Shown here in pieces: positions 10,198 to 21,082 of a stretch of 45,312 nt of DNA. The position numbers and the translations under genes are program-made. The DNA lies in NCBI GenBank assembly GCA_018333785.1, contig JAGXSU010000152.1, positions 1 to 45,312 on the forward strand. Reading direction: 5' to 3'. This DNA is from Methylomicrobium sp. (GTDB lineage Bacteria; Pseudomonadota; Gammaproteobacteria; Methylococcales; Methylomonadaceae). How positions within the stretch are numbered: the stretch's first letter is position 1; every line of letters starts with the position of its first letter. A model generated the notes under the pieces. It ran no database searches and had not been told where the DNA came from. It saw only the letters and a list, made by a program, of their open reading frames with translations.

Positions 10198-11049
10198 ATG
10201 GCTGAGATATACGATCTTCACTGTCATTCAACCGCATCGGATGGCGCGTTATCACCCCGGGATTTAGTCAGCCGTGCCAAGCAATACGGTGTCACTCACC
10301 TGGCATTAACCGATCATGATACGGTTGCTGGCGTTGCTGAGGCTCAACGTGCTGCAGAAATGGAGGGCATCAATCTGATTACCGGTATCGAGTTTTCAAC
10401 GACATGGCAGTCGCATTGCCTGCATATCGTCGGCTTGAACCTGGACCCCTCCCATCCTTTGGTAGCTGAAGGATCTCACGCGATACAAACGATTCGTAAT
10501 GAACGCGCTGAAAAAATTTCCATCAAGCTTGAAAAAAAGCGGATTCCCGGTGCATTCGAATCTGTAAAAAAAGCCGCGGGAGACGGCATGATCACGCGTA
10601 CTCATTTTGCAGAATTTTTGCTGTCTCAAGGTTATGTAGACACCTTGCAAGGCGCATTTGATAATTATCTGGGTGATGGCAAGTCCGGTTATGTTTCTAC
10701 ACAATGGCCTGGTTTGGAAGAAGTCGTTAACTGGATTACCGCATCAGGTGGTATTGCTGTTCTGGCGCACCCTATGCGGTACAAATTAAGCGGGTCATGG
10801 ATGAGGCGTCTTCTGATGGATTTTAAGGAAATGGGGGGATTATCAATAGAGGTGGTGTCAGGAAGAAACAACCCGGACGAAATCAATACTTTAGCGCGCT
10901 ATGCCAAACAATTTGACTTGGCAGGATCGGCAGGTTCTGATTTTCATAATCCCAAGAATATCTGGGTGGAATTGGGTCGTTTAAACCCTATGCCTGACTT
11001 TGTTACACCGGTCTGGCATTTATTTGAAACGAACGCTTTGACTTCATAA
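10198..11049 (+). CDS. rnm: PHP-domain phosphoesterase, RNase AM (YciV/TrpH) type
   Basis: This family removes nucleotides from the 5' end of RNA, or acts on 3',5'-nucleoside bisphosphates, in the cytoplasm. The PHP metal ligands are visible: DLHCHSTASDG (His8, His10, Asp15), LTDHDT (Asp39-Asp41), GIEFS, AHPMRY and SDFHNPKN near the C-terminus. Its 283 residues match E. coli YciV (293). It sits immediately downstream of the ABC exporter and is followed by a hairpin terminator. The symbol rnm is assigned by family resemblance. Confidence 0.85.
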   Translation: MAEIYDLHCHSTASDGALSPRDLVSRAKQYGVTHLALTDHDTVAGVAEAQRAAEMEGINLITGIEFSTTWQSHCLHIVGLNLDPSHPLVAEGSHAIQTIRNERAEKISIKLEKKRIPGAFESVKKAAGDGMITRTHFAEFLLSQGYVDTLQGAFDNYLGDGKSGYVSTQWPGLEEVVNWITASGGIAVLAHPMRYKLSGSWMRRLLMDFKEMGGLSIEVVSGRNNPDEINTLARYAKQFDLAGSAGSDFHNPKNIWVELGRLNPMPDFVTPVWHLFETNALTS

Positions 11050-11054
11050 TGAAA

Positions 11055-11097
11055 AACCGGATTAGCGGTTCAAACAAAAAACCGATCTAACCCGGTT
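11055..11097. terminator. Hairpin between rnm and a small minus-strand gene
   Basis: AACCGG (11055-11060), TTAG (11062-11065) and CGGTT (11066-11070) pair with AACCG (11080-11084), CTAA (11087-11090) and CCGGTT (11092-11097). This makes a bulged hairpin placed between two converging genes, and it probably serves both. Confidence 0.5.
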
Positions 11098-11123
11098 GTT
11101 TAGTTGATAGCTTCGAGCGTTAA

Positions 11124-11216
11124 TCAAGATACAAGCGACATAATTGCAATACCAGCCAAAATAAACCCAACTGCAAAATAGACAACAAATTTATCGTCAT
11201 CAATATCAGGTTTCAT
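11124..11216 (-). CDS. Small single-span membrane protein, 30 residues, unrecognised
   Basis: The peptide starts MKPDIDDDKF and then has one hydrophobic segment (VVYFAVGFILAGIAIMSLV) before the stop. A strong ribosome binding site, CGGAGG, lies 4 bases before the ATG, which is what makes this small frame credible. The acidic N-terminus followed by one membrane helix resembles small subunits or regulators of membrane complexes, but I do not recognise a family. It faces rnm and shares a terminator hairpin with it. It could be an accessory subunit of an oxidase or transporter. That is a guess. Confidence 0.55.
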   Translation of the reverse strand: MKPDIDDDKFVVYFAVGFILAGIAIMSLVS

Positions 11217-11365
11217 AATGCCTCCGAAGAATAGTTAACGAATGCGTTAATCACGCATTTCGATTTAACCATGCATTACCGTTTTATGTAAAGCTTAACG
11301 CAGTCAGAGACAACCTCAAACTGCGTTTTAACCTGAAGCTTTTGGTTTTATACCTTTCGCACTTC

Positions 11366-11493
11366 AAATTTCGGCAGTGCCTAAGGAGGCATCGGGTTGT
11401 TCGGCAAAGGCTTTGCCAGCATGGATGCTGGCATAGAGCCTACATAGATGTATTTACGGCGTCCTTTGACGGACACCCCGGTGCCGAATTTCG
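11366..11493. repeat. Multi-hairpin intergenic repeat with inverted outer arms
   Basis: The outer arms AAATTTCGGCA (11366-11376) and TGCCGAATTT (11482-11491) are nearly inverted repeats. Between them lie several hairpins: TGCCT/AGGCA (11378-11391), GGCAAAG/CTTTGCC (11403-11417), TGCCAGCAT/ATGCTGGCA (11414-11433, loop GG), TACAT/ATGTA (11441-11452) and GTCC/GGAC (11461-11474). Read on the minus strand, the core from about 11474 down to 11414 matches base by base much of the element at 20342-20390, so the two belong to one repeat family. It fills most of the 299-base gap between the small gene and purA. No coding sequence is seen there. Confidence 0.7.
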
Positions 11494-11515
11494 ATCTACG
11501 ATGGGTATATTTTGT

Positions 11516-14006
<2,491 letters not shown>

Positions 14007-14032
14007 GGTTTTTTATGGGTCCACTCAAACAA

Positions 14033-14057
14033 AACGCCCCGTTAAAAACGGAGCGTT
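14033..14057 (-). terminator. Rho-independent terminator after hflC
   Basis: AACGCCCCGTT (14033-14043) pairs with AACGGAGCGTT (14047-14057) with a single mismatch and a 3-base loop. On the minus strand the stem is followed by TTTTGTTTG. It separates hflKC from hisZ-purA, so hisZ either has its own start signal or is read by leak-through. A second small hairpin, TCGGCG/CGCCGA, lies at about 14076-14094. Confidence 0.7.
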
Positions 14058-14104
14058 CATTTTATTGAAACAATCTCGGCGTTGATAGCGCCGATGTCAG
14101 TGAT

Positions 14105-14962
14105 TTACTTTTGTGACTTAAAATACCTGAAAAAATCGGACTCAGGATCAATCACGAGCATTTGGTCCGGTTTATTAAATGTTTCACGGTAGGCGTTCAA
14201 GCTTCTGTAAAACGAAAAAAACTCAGGATCTTCGGTGTAAGCTTTGGCGTAAATTTCTGCGGATCGCGCATCACCTTCACCACGTAACTTTTCAGCTTCT
14301 TTGTACGCATTAGCCAATGTAACAACACGTTGCCTGTCTGCATCGGCTCGAATGCGCTCAGCCGCTTCCGAACCTTGAGACCGGAACTCACGGGCTACAC
14401 GTTCACGTTCCGCTTCCATTCTCAAGTAAACCGAACTGCTGACTTCGCTGGGCAAATCAATCCGTTTAACCTGTACATCAATGATTTCAAGACCCAGATT
14501 TGCAGCGACTTCTCGTGACTTCGCTATCAAAATGTCGCGGATGATTTTCCGGTCAGTCGAAACCAGTTGCTTGATTTCTCGTTTACTGAATTCGCTTCTG
14601 AAAGCATCTTTGATGATTTGATCGAGGCGAAGATTCGCTTGGTTAATATCGCCAGCAACAACCGTATAAAACGTTTTTACGTTTCCGATCCGCCATTTGA
14701 CGAAAGAGTCAACGATCACGTTTTTCTTTTCAGCCGTTAAAAAACGCTCCGGTTTGCTGTCCATGGTCTGAATACGGCCATCAAACTTTTTGACGTTGTT
14801 GACTATAGGCAATTTAAAGTAAAGACCCGGCTCGTAATCGTCTTTTACTATTTCACCTAATTGAAATTTGATTGCTTTTTCGGTTTCCGAGACAGTAAAG
14901 ATACACATTATGCCTAGAAATAAAACCGCTGCTATTCCTATTAAAATTTTATTTTGCATCAT
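14105..14962 (-). CDS. hflC: HflC, regulator of the FtsH protease
   Basis: HflC and HflK form a large SPFH/prohibitin-type complex around the membrane protease FtsH, with most of each protein in the periplasm. This 285-residue protein has one N-terminal membrane helix (ILIGIAAVLFLGIMCIFTV), then the prohibitin-like domain (FQLGEIVKDDYEPGLYFKLPIVNNV, DSFVKWRI) and a long charged helix with SQGSEAAERIRADADRQR. The start overlaps the hflK stop by four bases (ATGA), indicating translational coupling. Two ATGs occur in tandem; the outer one is used here. Confidence 0.95.
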   Translation of the reverse strand: MMQNKILIGIAAVLFLGIMCIFTVSETEKAIKFQLGEIVKDDYEPGLYFKLPIVNNVKKFDGRIQTMDSKPERFLTAEKKNVIVDSFVKWRIGNVKTFYTVVAGDINQANLRLDQIIKDAFRSEFSKREIKQLVSTDRKIIRDILIAKSREVAANLGLEIIDVQVKRIDLPSEVSSSVYLRMEAERERVAREFRSQGSEAAERIRADADRQRVVTLANAYKEAEKLRGEGDARSAEIYAKAYTEDPEFFSFYRSLNAYRETFNKPDQMLVIDPESDFFRYFKSQK

Positions 14963-16140
14963 TGACGACCTCTTACGTCACGGCCACGCACTGCGCCTCG
15001 CTGAACATTCTCGACTGGTTGCGGCTGACTTAAGCTAGGCTGAGGCAAATTGATAGTCTCAACGTTAGGCACCGGTTGTTTTGCCAGTTTATCAATGGGC
15101 AGATAAAGTAAATTATTACCGCCTTTGACATCGATCATTACCGTATTAGTTTTACTCAGAACGCTTTCAATCGTCTCGATATAAAGCCTTCTGCGAGTAA
15201 TATCAGGTGCTTTCTTGTATTCCACCAGCAGATTGGTAAAACGGGTTGCCTCACCTTCTGCCTGAGCAATGACCTGTTCTTTGTAGCCTTCAGCTTCTTG
15301 AGATTTTCTGGCCGCAGCACCGCGTGCTTTTGGCACCACATCGTTAGAATAAGCTTGGGCTTCGTTGATCAAACGTTGCTGATCTTCTCGGGCCTTGATC
15401 GCATCTTCAAATGCGCCTTGAACCGGCTCAGGAGGCTGAGCATCTTGCAAGTTAACACTGGTAATCTGAATTCCGGATTTATAAGCATCCATGACTTCCT
15501 GTATTTCTTTTCCGATTTGAGCAACAATCTCGCTGCGGCCTTCGGTCAAAACGAAGTCCATGTTGCTGGATCCGATAACCCCTCTTTCAGCAGATTCAGT
15601 GACTTGTTTCAGTGTTTCAGAAGGGTTGGCAACATTAAACAGAAACTGTTTGGCATCCTTAACCTGATACTGGACCGCCAATCTGACGTCGACAATATTT
15701 TCATCTTTGGTCAGCATCAATGCTTCTCTGGGCACAGAACCCAAAGTTTGTTGCGCCCCGCCGCTTCGATAACCCACTTCAATAAAGCGTTGTTGCTTGA
15801 CATTGACGATTTGCACCTGCTCAATCGGCGCAGGCATATGCCAGTTTAAACCGGCTTGTGTCGTATCTGTGTACTTGCCGAAACGAGTAACCACGCCATG
15901 ATTACCTTCGTCGACGATATAGAAGCCGCTTAGACCCCAGAGAACAACTGCACCGGCCGCCAGATAGCCTATGCTCTTCATTGACGATCCGGGTTCATTA
16001 TTTCCGCCGCCGCCAAAGATACCGCCTAATTTTTCTTGTAATGAGCGAATCGCCTCATCCAGATCGGGAGGCCCTTTTTCATTTCCGCGCCCACTCCAAG
16101 GGTCTTTTTTATCGCCGCCGCCAGGTTCATTCCAGGACAT
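14959..16140 (-). CDS. hflK: HflK, regulator of the FtsH protease
   Basis: HflK is the larger partner of HflC. The 393 residues start with a glycine- and proline-rich cytoplasmic tail (MSWNEPGGGDKKDPW). A membrane segment follows near 57-80 (IGYLAAGAVVLWGLSGFYIV), then the SPFH domain (GVVTRFGKYTDTTQAGLNWHMPAPIE) and a coiled-coil region containing EAQAYSNDVVPKARGAAA. A ribosome binding site, GGAG, lies 7 bases before the ATG. Upstream is a 381-base AT-rich gap, so hflKC may be transcribed separately from hfq-hflX. Confidence 0.95.
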   Translation of the reverse strand: MSWNEPGGGDKKDPWSGRGNEKGPPDLDEAIRSLQEKLGGIFGGGGNNEPGSSMKSIGYLAAGAVVLWGLSGFYIVDEGNHGVVTRFGKYTDTTQAGLNWHMPAPIEQVQIVNVKQQRFIEVGYRSGGAQQTLGSVPREALMLTKDENIVDVRLAVQYQVKDAKQFLFNVANPSETLKQVTESAERGVIGSSNMDFVLTEGRSEIVAQIGKEIQEVMDAYKSGIQITSVNLQDAQPPEPVQGAFEDAIKAREDQQRLINEAQAYSNDVVPKARGAAARKSQEAEGYKEQVIAQAEGEATRFTNLLVEYKKAPDITRRRLYIETIESVLSKTNTVMIDVKGGNNLLYLPIDKLAKQPVPNVETINLPQPSLSQPQPVENVQRGAVRGRDVRGRQ

Positions 16141-16521
16141 ACATATGCTCCATTGGGATTTTAGTAATTAAAATGATTTTGACTCATTAACGCGAGGGGT
16201 TTGATAGACCGATCCGTATAACTTACAAAAATTAATGCTTAAAGAAACAAGCTAAAATTTTTGAAAGTTAAAGAATTTTTCAACTCGTCATATTTTCTTA
16301 AATTAAGATTATCCCTATCAGTGGTTTCATATTACTGACTTGAACAACAATATGAAACTCTAAATAACTTTCTTATCTTATCACGATAGTTCAGCATTAA
16401 AAGTCATTGCCAATTATCTCGGATAAAAAACTTACATTCAAACTAGGTTATTAAGTTAACCAACTGGTTTCAGAGTATTCAGATAAACTATTACTACCGC
16501 GTGTCTTCCTTAAAAAAGATA
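16141..16521. other. AT-rich gap between hflX and hflK with an inverted repeat
   Basis: No open frame with a plausible start is seen in these 381 bases. At 16324-16358 there is a perfect 10-bp inverted repeat, GTTTCATATT with AATATGAAAC, spaced by 15 bases. It could be a terminator-like hairpin after hflX, although it lies about 165 bases past that stop, or an operator for hflKC. No clear promoter stands out to me. Confidence 0.45.
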
Positions 16522-17784
16522 TTAAAATTCTTCCATAACAACATCTTTCAATAAGCCCAGTTTTTTTTGATCGATTTCCATCCAAATATCCCAGCCGCCA
16601 TCGTCCTGGCATTGCTCATTGATGATTTTTGCAAAATCAAACAATTTGGCACGAATGCCGGCCTGATCAGGCCTTAACCGGCAATGCCTTCTGATTTTGG
16701 AGGGTTTGAATGATTCGGCCAAAACCTCTTGCAATAAATCCAGGCCTTCGCCCGTCTGAGCAGACAGCCAGATTCTGACCGCGTTGCCCGTATCGTCCCT
16801 ATCGACATGGGGCTTTACATCGGGAAGTAGATCTATTTTGTTAAATATCTGCAATTGCCTTATCTGATGAGCGTCAATATCGGTTAACACCTGATTGACT
16901 TGAAAAATCGTATCATCCCTGTCTTCTGCGTTGGCATCAATGACATGTAACAATAAATCCGCCTCGCTGGCTTCCTGCAGCGTAGACCGGAAGGCTGCAA
17001 CCAGTTCATGTGGCAAATGACGGATAAACCCTACCGTGTCTGCCAAAACGATTTCAGTATTATTCGGGAGCAAACAATTGCGTAAAGTAGGATCCAGCGT
17101 CGCAAACAACTGATCGGCCGCATAGGCATTCGCACCCGTTAAGGCATTGAACAAGGTAGATTTACCCGCATTGGTATAACCGACTAGCGAAACTGAAGCA
17201 ATCTCGGCTTTCTTTCGCTTCAGTCGTCCTTGATGACGTTGCTTTTTAACTTTCTCAAGGCGGGCTTGAATTTGTTTGATCCTTACACCCAAAAGCCTTC
17301 TATCGGTTTCCAGCTGAGTTTCACCCGGCCCTCTCAGTCCAATGCCGCCTTTCTGCCTTTCAAGATGGGTCCAGCCGCGAACCAAGCGCGTCGACAAATG
17401 CCGCAATTGCGCAAGCTCAACTTGCAATTTACCCTCGAAGGTCTGCGCTCGCTGAGCAAAAATATCCAGAATGAGTCCGTTTCTGTCCACCACCCGGACA
17501 TTGAGCGCTTTTTCAATGTTGCGCTCCTGACTGGGCGACAGCGAGTGATTGAACAACACCAAGTCGGCAGAATGTTCTTCTACAGCCTGTCTGATTTCTT
17601 CAAGTTTGCCGGTTCCGACAAAATATTTCGAATCGGGACTTCGCCGACTGCCCACCACCACGCAAACAGGTTCAGCACCCGCTGATTTGGCCAGCTCACG
17701 CAGTTCCGATAAGTCTTCTTGATTGGCTTGGAGTGTTAGGTGAACGAGCACGGCCCGCTCACCCGATTGAGGACGCTCAAACAA
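16522..17784 (-). CDS. hflX: Ribosome-associated GTPase HflX
   Basis: HflX is a GTPase that binds the 50S subunit and splits stalled ribosomes. The 420 residues contain an N-terminal HflX domain (GTGKLEEIRQAVEE, FNHSLSPSQERNIEKAL, VVDRNGLILDIFAQRAQTFEGK), a GGIGLRGPGETQLETDRR linker, then G1 GYTNAGKST (202-210), G3 DTVGF and G4 NKID. The start codon is TTG at 17784. It is supported by GGAG seven bases upstream and by the usual MF-R N-terminus. It follows hfq by 29 bases on the same strand. Confidence 0.95.
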   Translation of the reverse strand: MFERPQSGERAVLVHLTLQANQEDLSELRELAKSAGAEPVCVVVGSRRSPDSKYFVGTGKLEEIRQAVEEHSADLVLFNHSLSPSQERNIEKALNVRVVDRNGLILDIFAQRAQTFEGKLQVELAQLRHLSTRLVRGWTHLERQKGGIGLRGPGETQLETDRRLLGVRIKQIQARLEKVKKQRHQGRLKRKKAEIASVSLVGYTNAGKSTLFNALTGANAYAADQLFATLDPTLRNCLLPNNTEIVLADTVGFIRHLPHELVAAFRSTLQEASEADLLLHVIDANAEDRDDTIFQVNQVLTDIDAHQIRQLQIFNKIDLLPDVKPHVDRDDTGNAVRIWLSAQTGEGLDLLQEVLAESFKPSKIRRHCRLRPDQAGIRAKLFDFAKIINEQCQDDGGWDIWMEIDQKKLGLLKDVVMEEF

Positions 17785-17813
17785 TTAAGCGCTCCGAGAA
17801 GTTTGATAATAGT

Positions 17814-18053
17814 TTAATCTTCAATGATTTCGTTTTCGCGGCTAAGTTTGACAGGTTTGCCCGGAACAATCGTTGATATTGCATGCTTATAGACCATCTG
17901 ACTGACAGTATTCTTAAGCATAATCACATACTGATCGAATGAATCAACACGCCCTTGCAGCTTAATACCATTAACTAAAAAAATGGAAACGGGAGTGTGT
18001 TCTTTTCTGAGAGTATTTAAAAAATTATCCTGTAAATTTTGCCCTTTCGACAT
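17814..18053 (-). CDS. hfq: RNA chaperone Hfq
   Basis: Hfq is a hexameric Sm-like protein that pairs small RNAs with mRNAs. From the ATG at 18053 it is 79 residues and starts [13 protein letters not shown], with Gln8 on the proximal face. It has the Sm1 region ([21 protein letters not shown]) and the Sm2 YKHAIS motif (Tyr55, Lys56, His57). The C-terminal tail is short compared with E. coli Hfq (102). GGAG lies eight bases before the ATG. The longer frame upstream overlaps the promoter and is discounted. It leads the hfq-hflX unit. Confidence 0.97.
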   Translation of the reverse strand: MSKGQNLQDNFLNTLRKEHTPVSIFLVNGIKLQGRVDSFDQYVIMLKNTVSQMVYKHAISTIVPGKPVKLSRENEIIED

Positions 18054-18084
18054 CCAATTTCTCCTTATTATTACTATTGAGTTC

Positions 18085-18113
18085 AGTATAGGATCAATTA
18101 TGCACTGTACCAA
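18085..18113 (-). promoter_or_regulatory. Sigma-70 promoter for hfq-hflX
   Basis: Read on the minus strand, -35 TTGGTA (18113-18108), a 17-base spacer and -10 TATACT (18090-18085) lie about 31 bases upstream of the hfq ATG. This gives a short leader carrying the GGAG ribosome binding site. Confidence 0.65.
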
Positions 18114-18290
18114 CACTTAGCGTTAAGTCTAACCTAATTTAACAGGTTTTTTAACTTGAATTTTCCTTATTTGAAATTACCAAGACCTTGCAAATGAAAA
18201 CCTGTCATCAGTCAGGTTGATTCATTGCTAGAAATTGCATAGAAAACCTCCAAGCATTTTTCTATTAAATAGACGCGACACGCTCAACTT

Positions 18291-19409
18291 TTAAGTCAGT
18301 TCAGTGCTTTTTAGCTCAACCTCAGGTTTTATTCCGGCACTCCACCAAATCCGGCAGGCCCCTTCATCAGAAACCATACAAGGACCTACCGGTTGACTAG
18401 GCACACACAAACGGCCATACAATTTACAGTCAACCGGCTTGATCTTCCCCATAACAACGCGCGCGCAATCGCAACCGGGCGGCATTTCGCCAACATGACG
18501 GCGCGCGTCATCCCGGAAAGACTCAAAATGTTGTTGAACATCATGGCGTGAAAAGTGTGCTTTTAAGGTATACCCCGAACTAGGAATCGAACCGATACCT
18601 CGCCACGGCGCATCAGACACCTCAAAAACTTGCGATAGCAACTGTTGAGCACGGCGATTACCTCCGGGTTTGACCACTCGTTCATAACAATTATCAACGA
18701 ACAAATGGTTATCCATGCGTTGCCGTAGCACCGAGTAAATGGCCGCCAGTAAACTGTCCGGAGTAAAACCGGCAATCGCAACAGGAAGCTGATGGCGCGA
18801 AACGACAAACTGCCATTGTTCAGGGCCCATCACCGTTGCCACATGCCCTGGCGCGATCAGCGCATCGCAATTCGGCTGCTCTGAATCCAGTAACAAAGCC
18901 ACTGCCGGCCATGTCAGACGACCACTGCTCAAAATCAGCAGATTTTCAGGTGCGCCTTCAGCCAGCATTGCGGCCACAGGCGCGAATGTAGTCTCAAACC
19001 CCGCAGCAAAAAATACGACGGTTTGCCCGGGATTCTCTTTTGCAATCGTCAACGTTTCGATAGGGCTGGCAATCGCTCGAATATCCGCACCGGCAGCTTT
19101 AGCCTGCGATAAGGTACGAATAGCCTGTTTACCCGCATTGACAGGCACTCTGAGCATGTCACCGAATGCAGCCAGGATGATATTTTTCTCTAATGAAAGC
19201 TGTATAGCTTGATAAATATCTTCCTCGGGACAGACACAAACGGGGCACCCCGGTCCGGGTATCAGCTCTATCCATTCCGGCAGCACGCTGCGAAGCCCTG
19301 ACAAAGCAATCGTCCGCTCATGACCCCCGCAGACATTCATGATTTTTATCGTTTCAGTCACCGGTAATTCGTTTATTTTTACCAGCCATTGCTGAGCGCT
19401 TAAGGCCAT
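18291..19409 (-). CDS. hypD: Hydrogenase maturation factor HypD
   Basis: HypD is an iron-sulfur protein that, with HypC, holds the iron while CN and CO ligands are attached for [NiFe] hydrogenase. The 372 residues include the conserved NVCGGHE near the N-terminus, PGPGCPVCV with two redox cysteines, FAAGFETT, APGHVA and the C-terminal cluster-binding region (PPGCDC, DCKLYGRLCVP, CMVSDEGAC). It is 10 bases after hypB and is the last gene of the hypC-A-B-D run. The order matches a maturation operon, but no hydrogenase structural gene is in the window. Confidence 0.95.
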   Translation of the reverse strand: MALSAQQWLVKINELPVTETIKIMNVCGGHERTIALSGLRSVLPEWIELIPGPGCPVCVCPEEDIYQAIQLSLEKNIILAAFGDMLRVPVNAGKQAIRTLSQAKAAGADIRAIASPIETLTIAKENPGQTVVFFAAGFETTFAPVAAMLAEGAPENLLILSSGRLTWPAVALLLDSEQPNCDALIAPGHVATVMGPEQWQFVVSRHQLPVAIAGFTPDSLLAAIYSVLRQRMDNHLFVDNCYERVVKPGGNRRAQQLLSQVFEVSDAPWRGIGSIPSSGYTLKAHFSRHDVQQHFESFRDDARRHVGEMPPGCDCARVVMGKIKPVDCKLYGRLCVPSQPVGPCMVSDEGACRIWWSAGIKPEVELKSTELT

Positions 19410-19419
19410 TATCTGCTCT

Positions 19420-20256
19420 CTATGACTTGCTTACAGGATGGGCGGGACGCAATAAGATGCGGGTTGCATGCAAACCGGCATCAGGCTGTCGCACAGGTCG
19501 GAAAGAAGGCCGATTTTTGGCGCGTTGCTTATGAAGCTGCATCTGCTCTTCCAACCAGTCCAACCAGACATCGATACCCTCCCCGTTCCGTGCGGATAAT
19601 TGAAAAACCGGCACCTGACTGGCCAGATTGCGCAAATTTTGTGCTGCTCTTTCACTTGAAAACTCAACCAGATAGGGCGACAAATCTGTTTTGGTAATCA
19701 GCATCACATCCGCCGCGCGAAACATCACCGGATATTTGGCCGGTTTGTCATCCCCTTCCGCAACGGATAAGAGAATCACATTGAGGTGATGCCCCAAATC
19801 AAAACTGGCAGGACAAACGAGATTACCGACATTCTCAATAAACAGCACATCAATGCCTGCAAAGTCGATTTGATGCAGCGCCTCGTGGACTAAATGGGCA
19901 TCCAGATGACATGCCGAACCGGTTGTGATTTGGTGCGCCTGAACACCGTGAGCGCGGATGCGCAGTGCATCATTTTCGGTCTCCAGATCCCCTTCAATCA
20001 CGGCCATTCGAAACCTTTCCCGACCCTGCACAATCGTGGCTTCGAGCAATGCGGTTTTACCCGAACCGGGCGAAGACATTAAATTAATGACCAAAACACC
20101 CAGTTGATCAAAATGCATGCGATTATGCTCAGCCTGCAGATCGTTACCGGCCATCAGGCGGGTCAAAACGGAAGTTGCCCCCCCGTCAGCCGACTTTTCC
20201 ACTGTAATCTGAGCCTCGTTTCCTGATGTAACTTGACAACCACAGGTAGTACACAT
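19420..20256 (-). CDS. hypB: Hydrogenase nickel incorporation GTPase HypB
   Basis: HypB is the GTPase that drives nickel insertion into the hydrogenase large subunit together with HypA. The 278 residues start with the high-affinity nickel motif MCTTCGC. They then have the P-loop SSPGSGKTALLE near residue 60, EGDLETENDA, ENVGNLVCPASFDLG and the G4-like ITKTDLSPY. There is no histidine-rich stretch of the kind that stores nickel in some HypB proteins. The last 35 or so residues are a basic extension (HKQRAKNRPSFRP) beyond the usual end. A 246-base gap holding a branched repeat separates it from hypA. Confidence 0.95.
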   Translation of the reverse strand: MCTTCGCQVTSGNEAQITVEKSADGGATSVLTRLMAGNDLQAEHNRMHFDQLGVLVINLMSSPGSGKTALLEATIVQGRERFRMAVIEGDLETENDALRIRAHGVQAHQITTGSACHLDAHLVHEALHQIDFAGIDVLFIENVGNLVCPASFDLGHHLNVILLSVAEGDDKPAKYPVMFRAADVMLITKTDLSPYLVEFSSERAAQNLRNLASQVPVFQLSARNGEGIDVWLDWLEEQMQLHKQRAKNRPSFRPVRQPDAGLHATRILLRPAHPVSKS

Positions 20257-20318
20257 CTGTTTTAACCCTTAACTGGAATGGATTGGTTCAAACTAAGTAT
20301 CTACCTCCCCCATTTATT

Positions 20319-20417
20319 GGGTGTAGGTGCTTGATTTCAAAGGACGCATTAATACGTCCCTGAAGCTCTCTGCAACATCCCTGTTGCAGAAGCCTTTTCA
20401 ATCAATCACCTACACCC
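20319..20417. repeat. Branched repeat able to form a three-way junction between hypA and hypB
   Basis: The outer arms 20319-20336 and 20400-20417 pair over 17 of 18 positions (GGGTGTAGGTG against CACCTACACCC, then TTGATT against AATCAA). Inside are two perfect hairpins: GGACG/CGTCC (20342-20346 and 20355-20359) and TCTGCAAC/GTTGCAGA (20369-20376 and 20383-20390, loop ATCCCT). The inner part resembles, inverted, the element near 11414-11474. In the hyp transcript it would be a large structure between hypA and hypB. Confidence 0.75.
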
Positions 20418-20502
20418 GCTTTTCCAAGGGAGCAAGTAGTTACCAATCTTAAATTCTTACTCTTTCAAATGAGAGCGCCGAGCGATAACCTGCCGCATTC
20501 AT

Positions 20503-20853
20503 TCAGGATGCCACAAACAGCTCAACCTGACTCAAGATGAACTCGCTGCCACTGAGCAGTTGCGTATCCAAACTTTTGCATGCCGGACATATCAGTTTAT
20601 TGGGATCAGCATCGGCTTCACTTCCGCAATGATCGCACCTTATTCTGACTGGTAAAGTGTTAATGATCAGACGGGCATTCGACGCGGCAGTTCCCGCTTT
20701 GAGAATTTCAAAGGCCTGGACTAGCAAAACGGGCTCTACACCTGATAATGCGCCTAAACTGACGGTAACTTGCGCGACATTTTGAGCATGATGCTGATCC
20801 GCGAGCAACTGAACCTGTCTGATCAAATCATCACACAACGACAATTCATGCAT
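20503..20853 (-). CDS. hypA: Hydrogenase/urease nickel chaperone HypA
   Basis: HypA delivers nickel with HypB. From the ATG at 20853 it is 116 residues and starts MHELSLCDDL, with the nickel ligand His2 and Glu3. The zinc site is CDHC and, further on, CPAC. This is the standard length and start, so the longer frame upstream is discounted. An in-frame ATG at 20865 (MNQTMHE) is possible, but it would bury the nickel-binding N-terminus. Its first 8 bases overlap the end of hypC, so translation is probably coupled. Confidence 0.94.
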   Translation of the reverse strand: MHELSLCDDLIRQVQLLADQHHAQNVAQVTVSLGALSGVEPVLLVQAFEILKAGTAASNARLIINTLPVRIRCDHCGSEADADPNKLICPACKSLDTQLLSGSEFILSQVELFVAS

Positions 20854-21082
20854 AGTCTGATTCATTGACGGCCAGTTGATCCAGCAATTCCCAGGTGGAA
20901 AAGGCCTCCTCTTCATCAACTTTTTGCAGCGCGTAACCGACATGAATCAGAACGTAATCACCCACCTGTATCTCTTCATCCTGTATCAAAAACAAACTAA
21001 CCGTGCGCTGTATGCCTTTAAATAAACAACGGGCTTCAAAACCATTAATTTCAACAATCTGCATTGGAAATGCCAGGCACAT
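20846..21082 (-). CDS. hypC: Hydrogenase maturation chaperone HypC
   Basis: HypC is a small chaperone that shuttles the Fe(CN)2CO unit with HypD and binds the hydrogenase large-subunit precursor. The 78 residues start MCLAFPMQIVEI, with the essential Cys2. VGDYVLIHVGYALQKVDEEEA is the family's central signature. GAGG lies upstream of the ATG at ribosome-binding distance. It is the first gene of the minus-strand hypC-A-B-D cluster and is divergent from hypE across 181 bases. Confidence 0.95.
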   Translation of the reverse strand: MCLAFPMQIVEINGFEARCLFKGIQRTVSLFLIQDEEIQVGDYVLIHVGYALQKVDEEEAFSTWELLDQLAVNESDYA

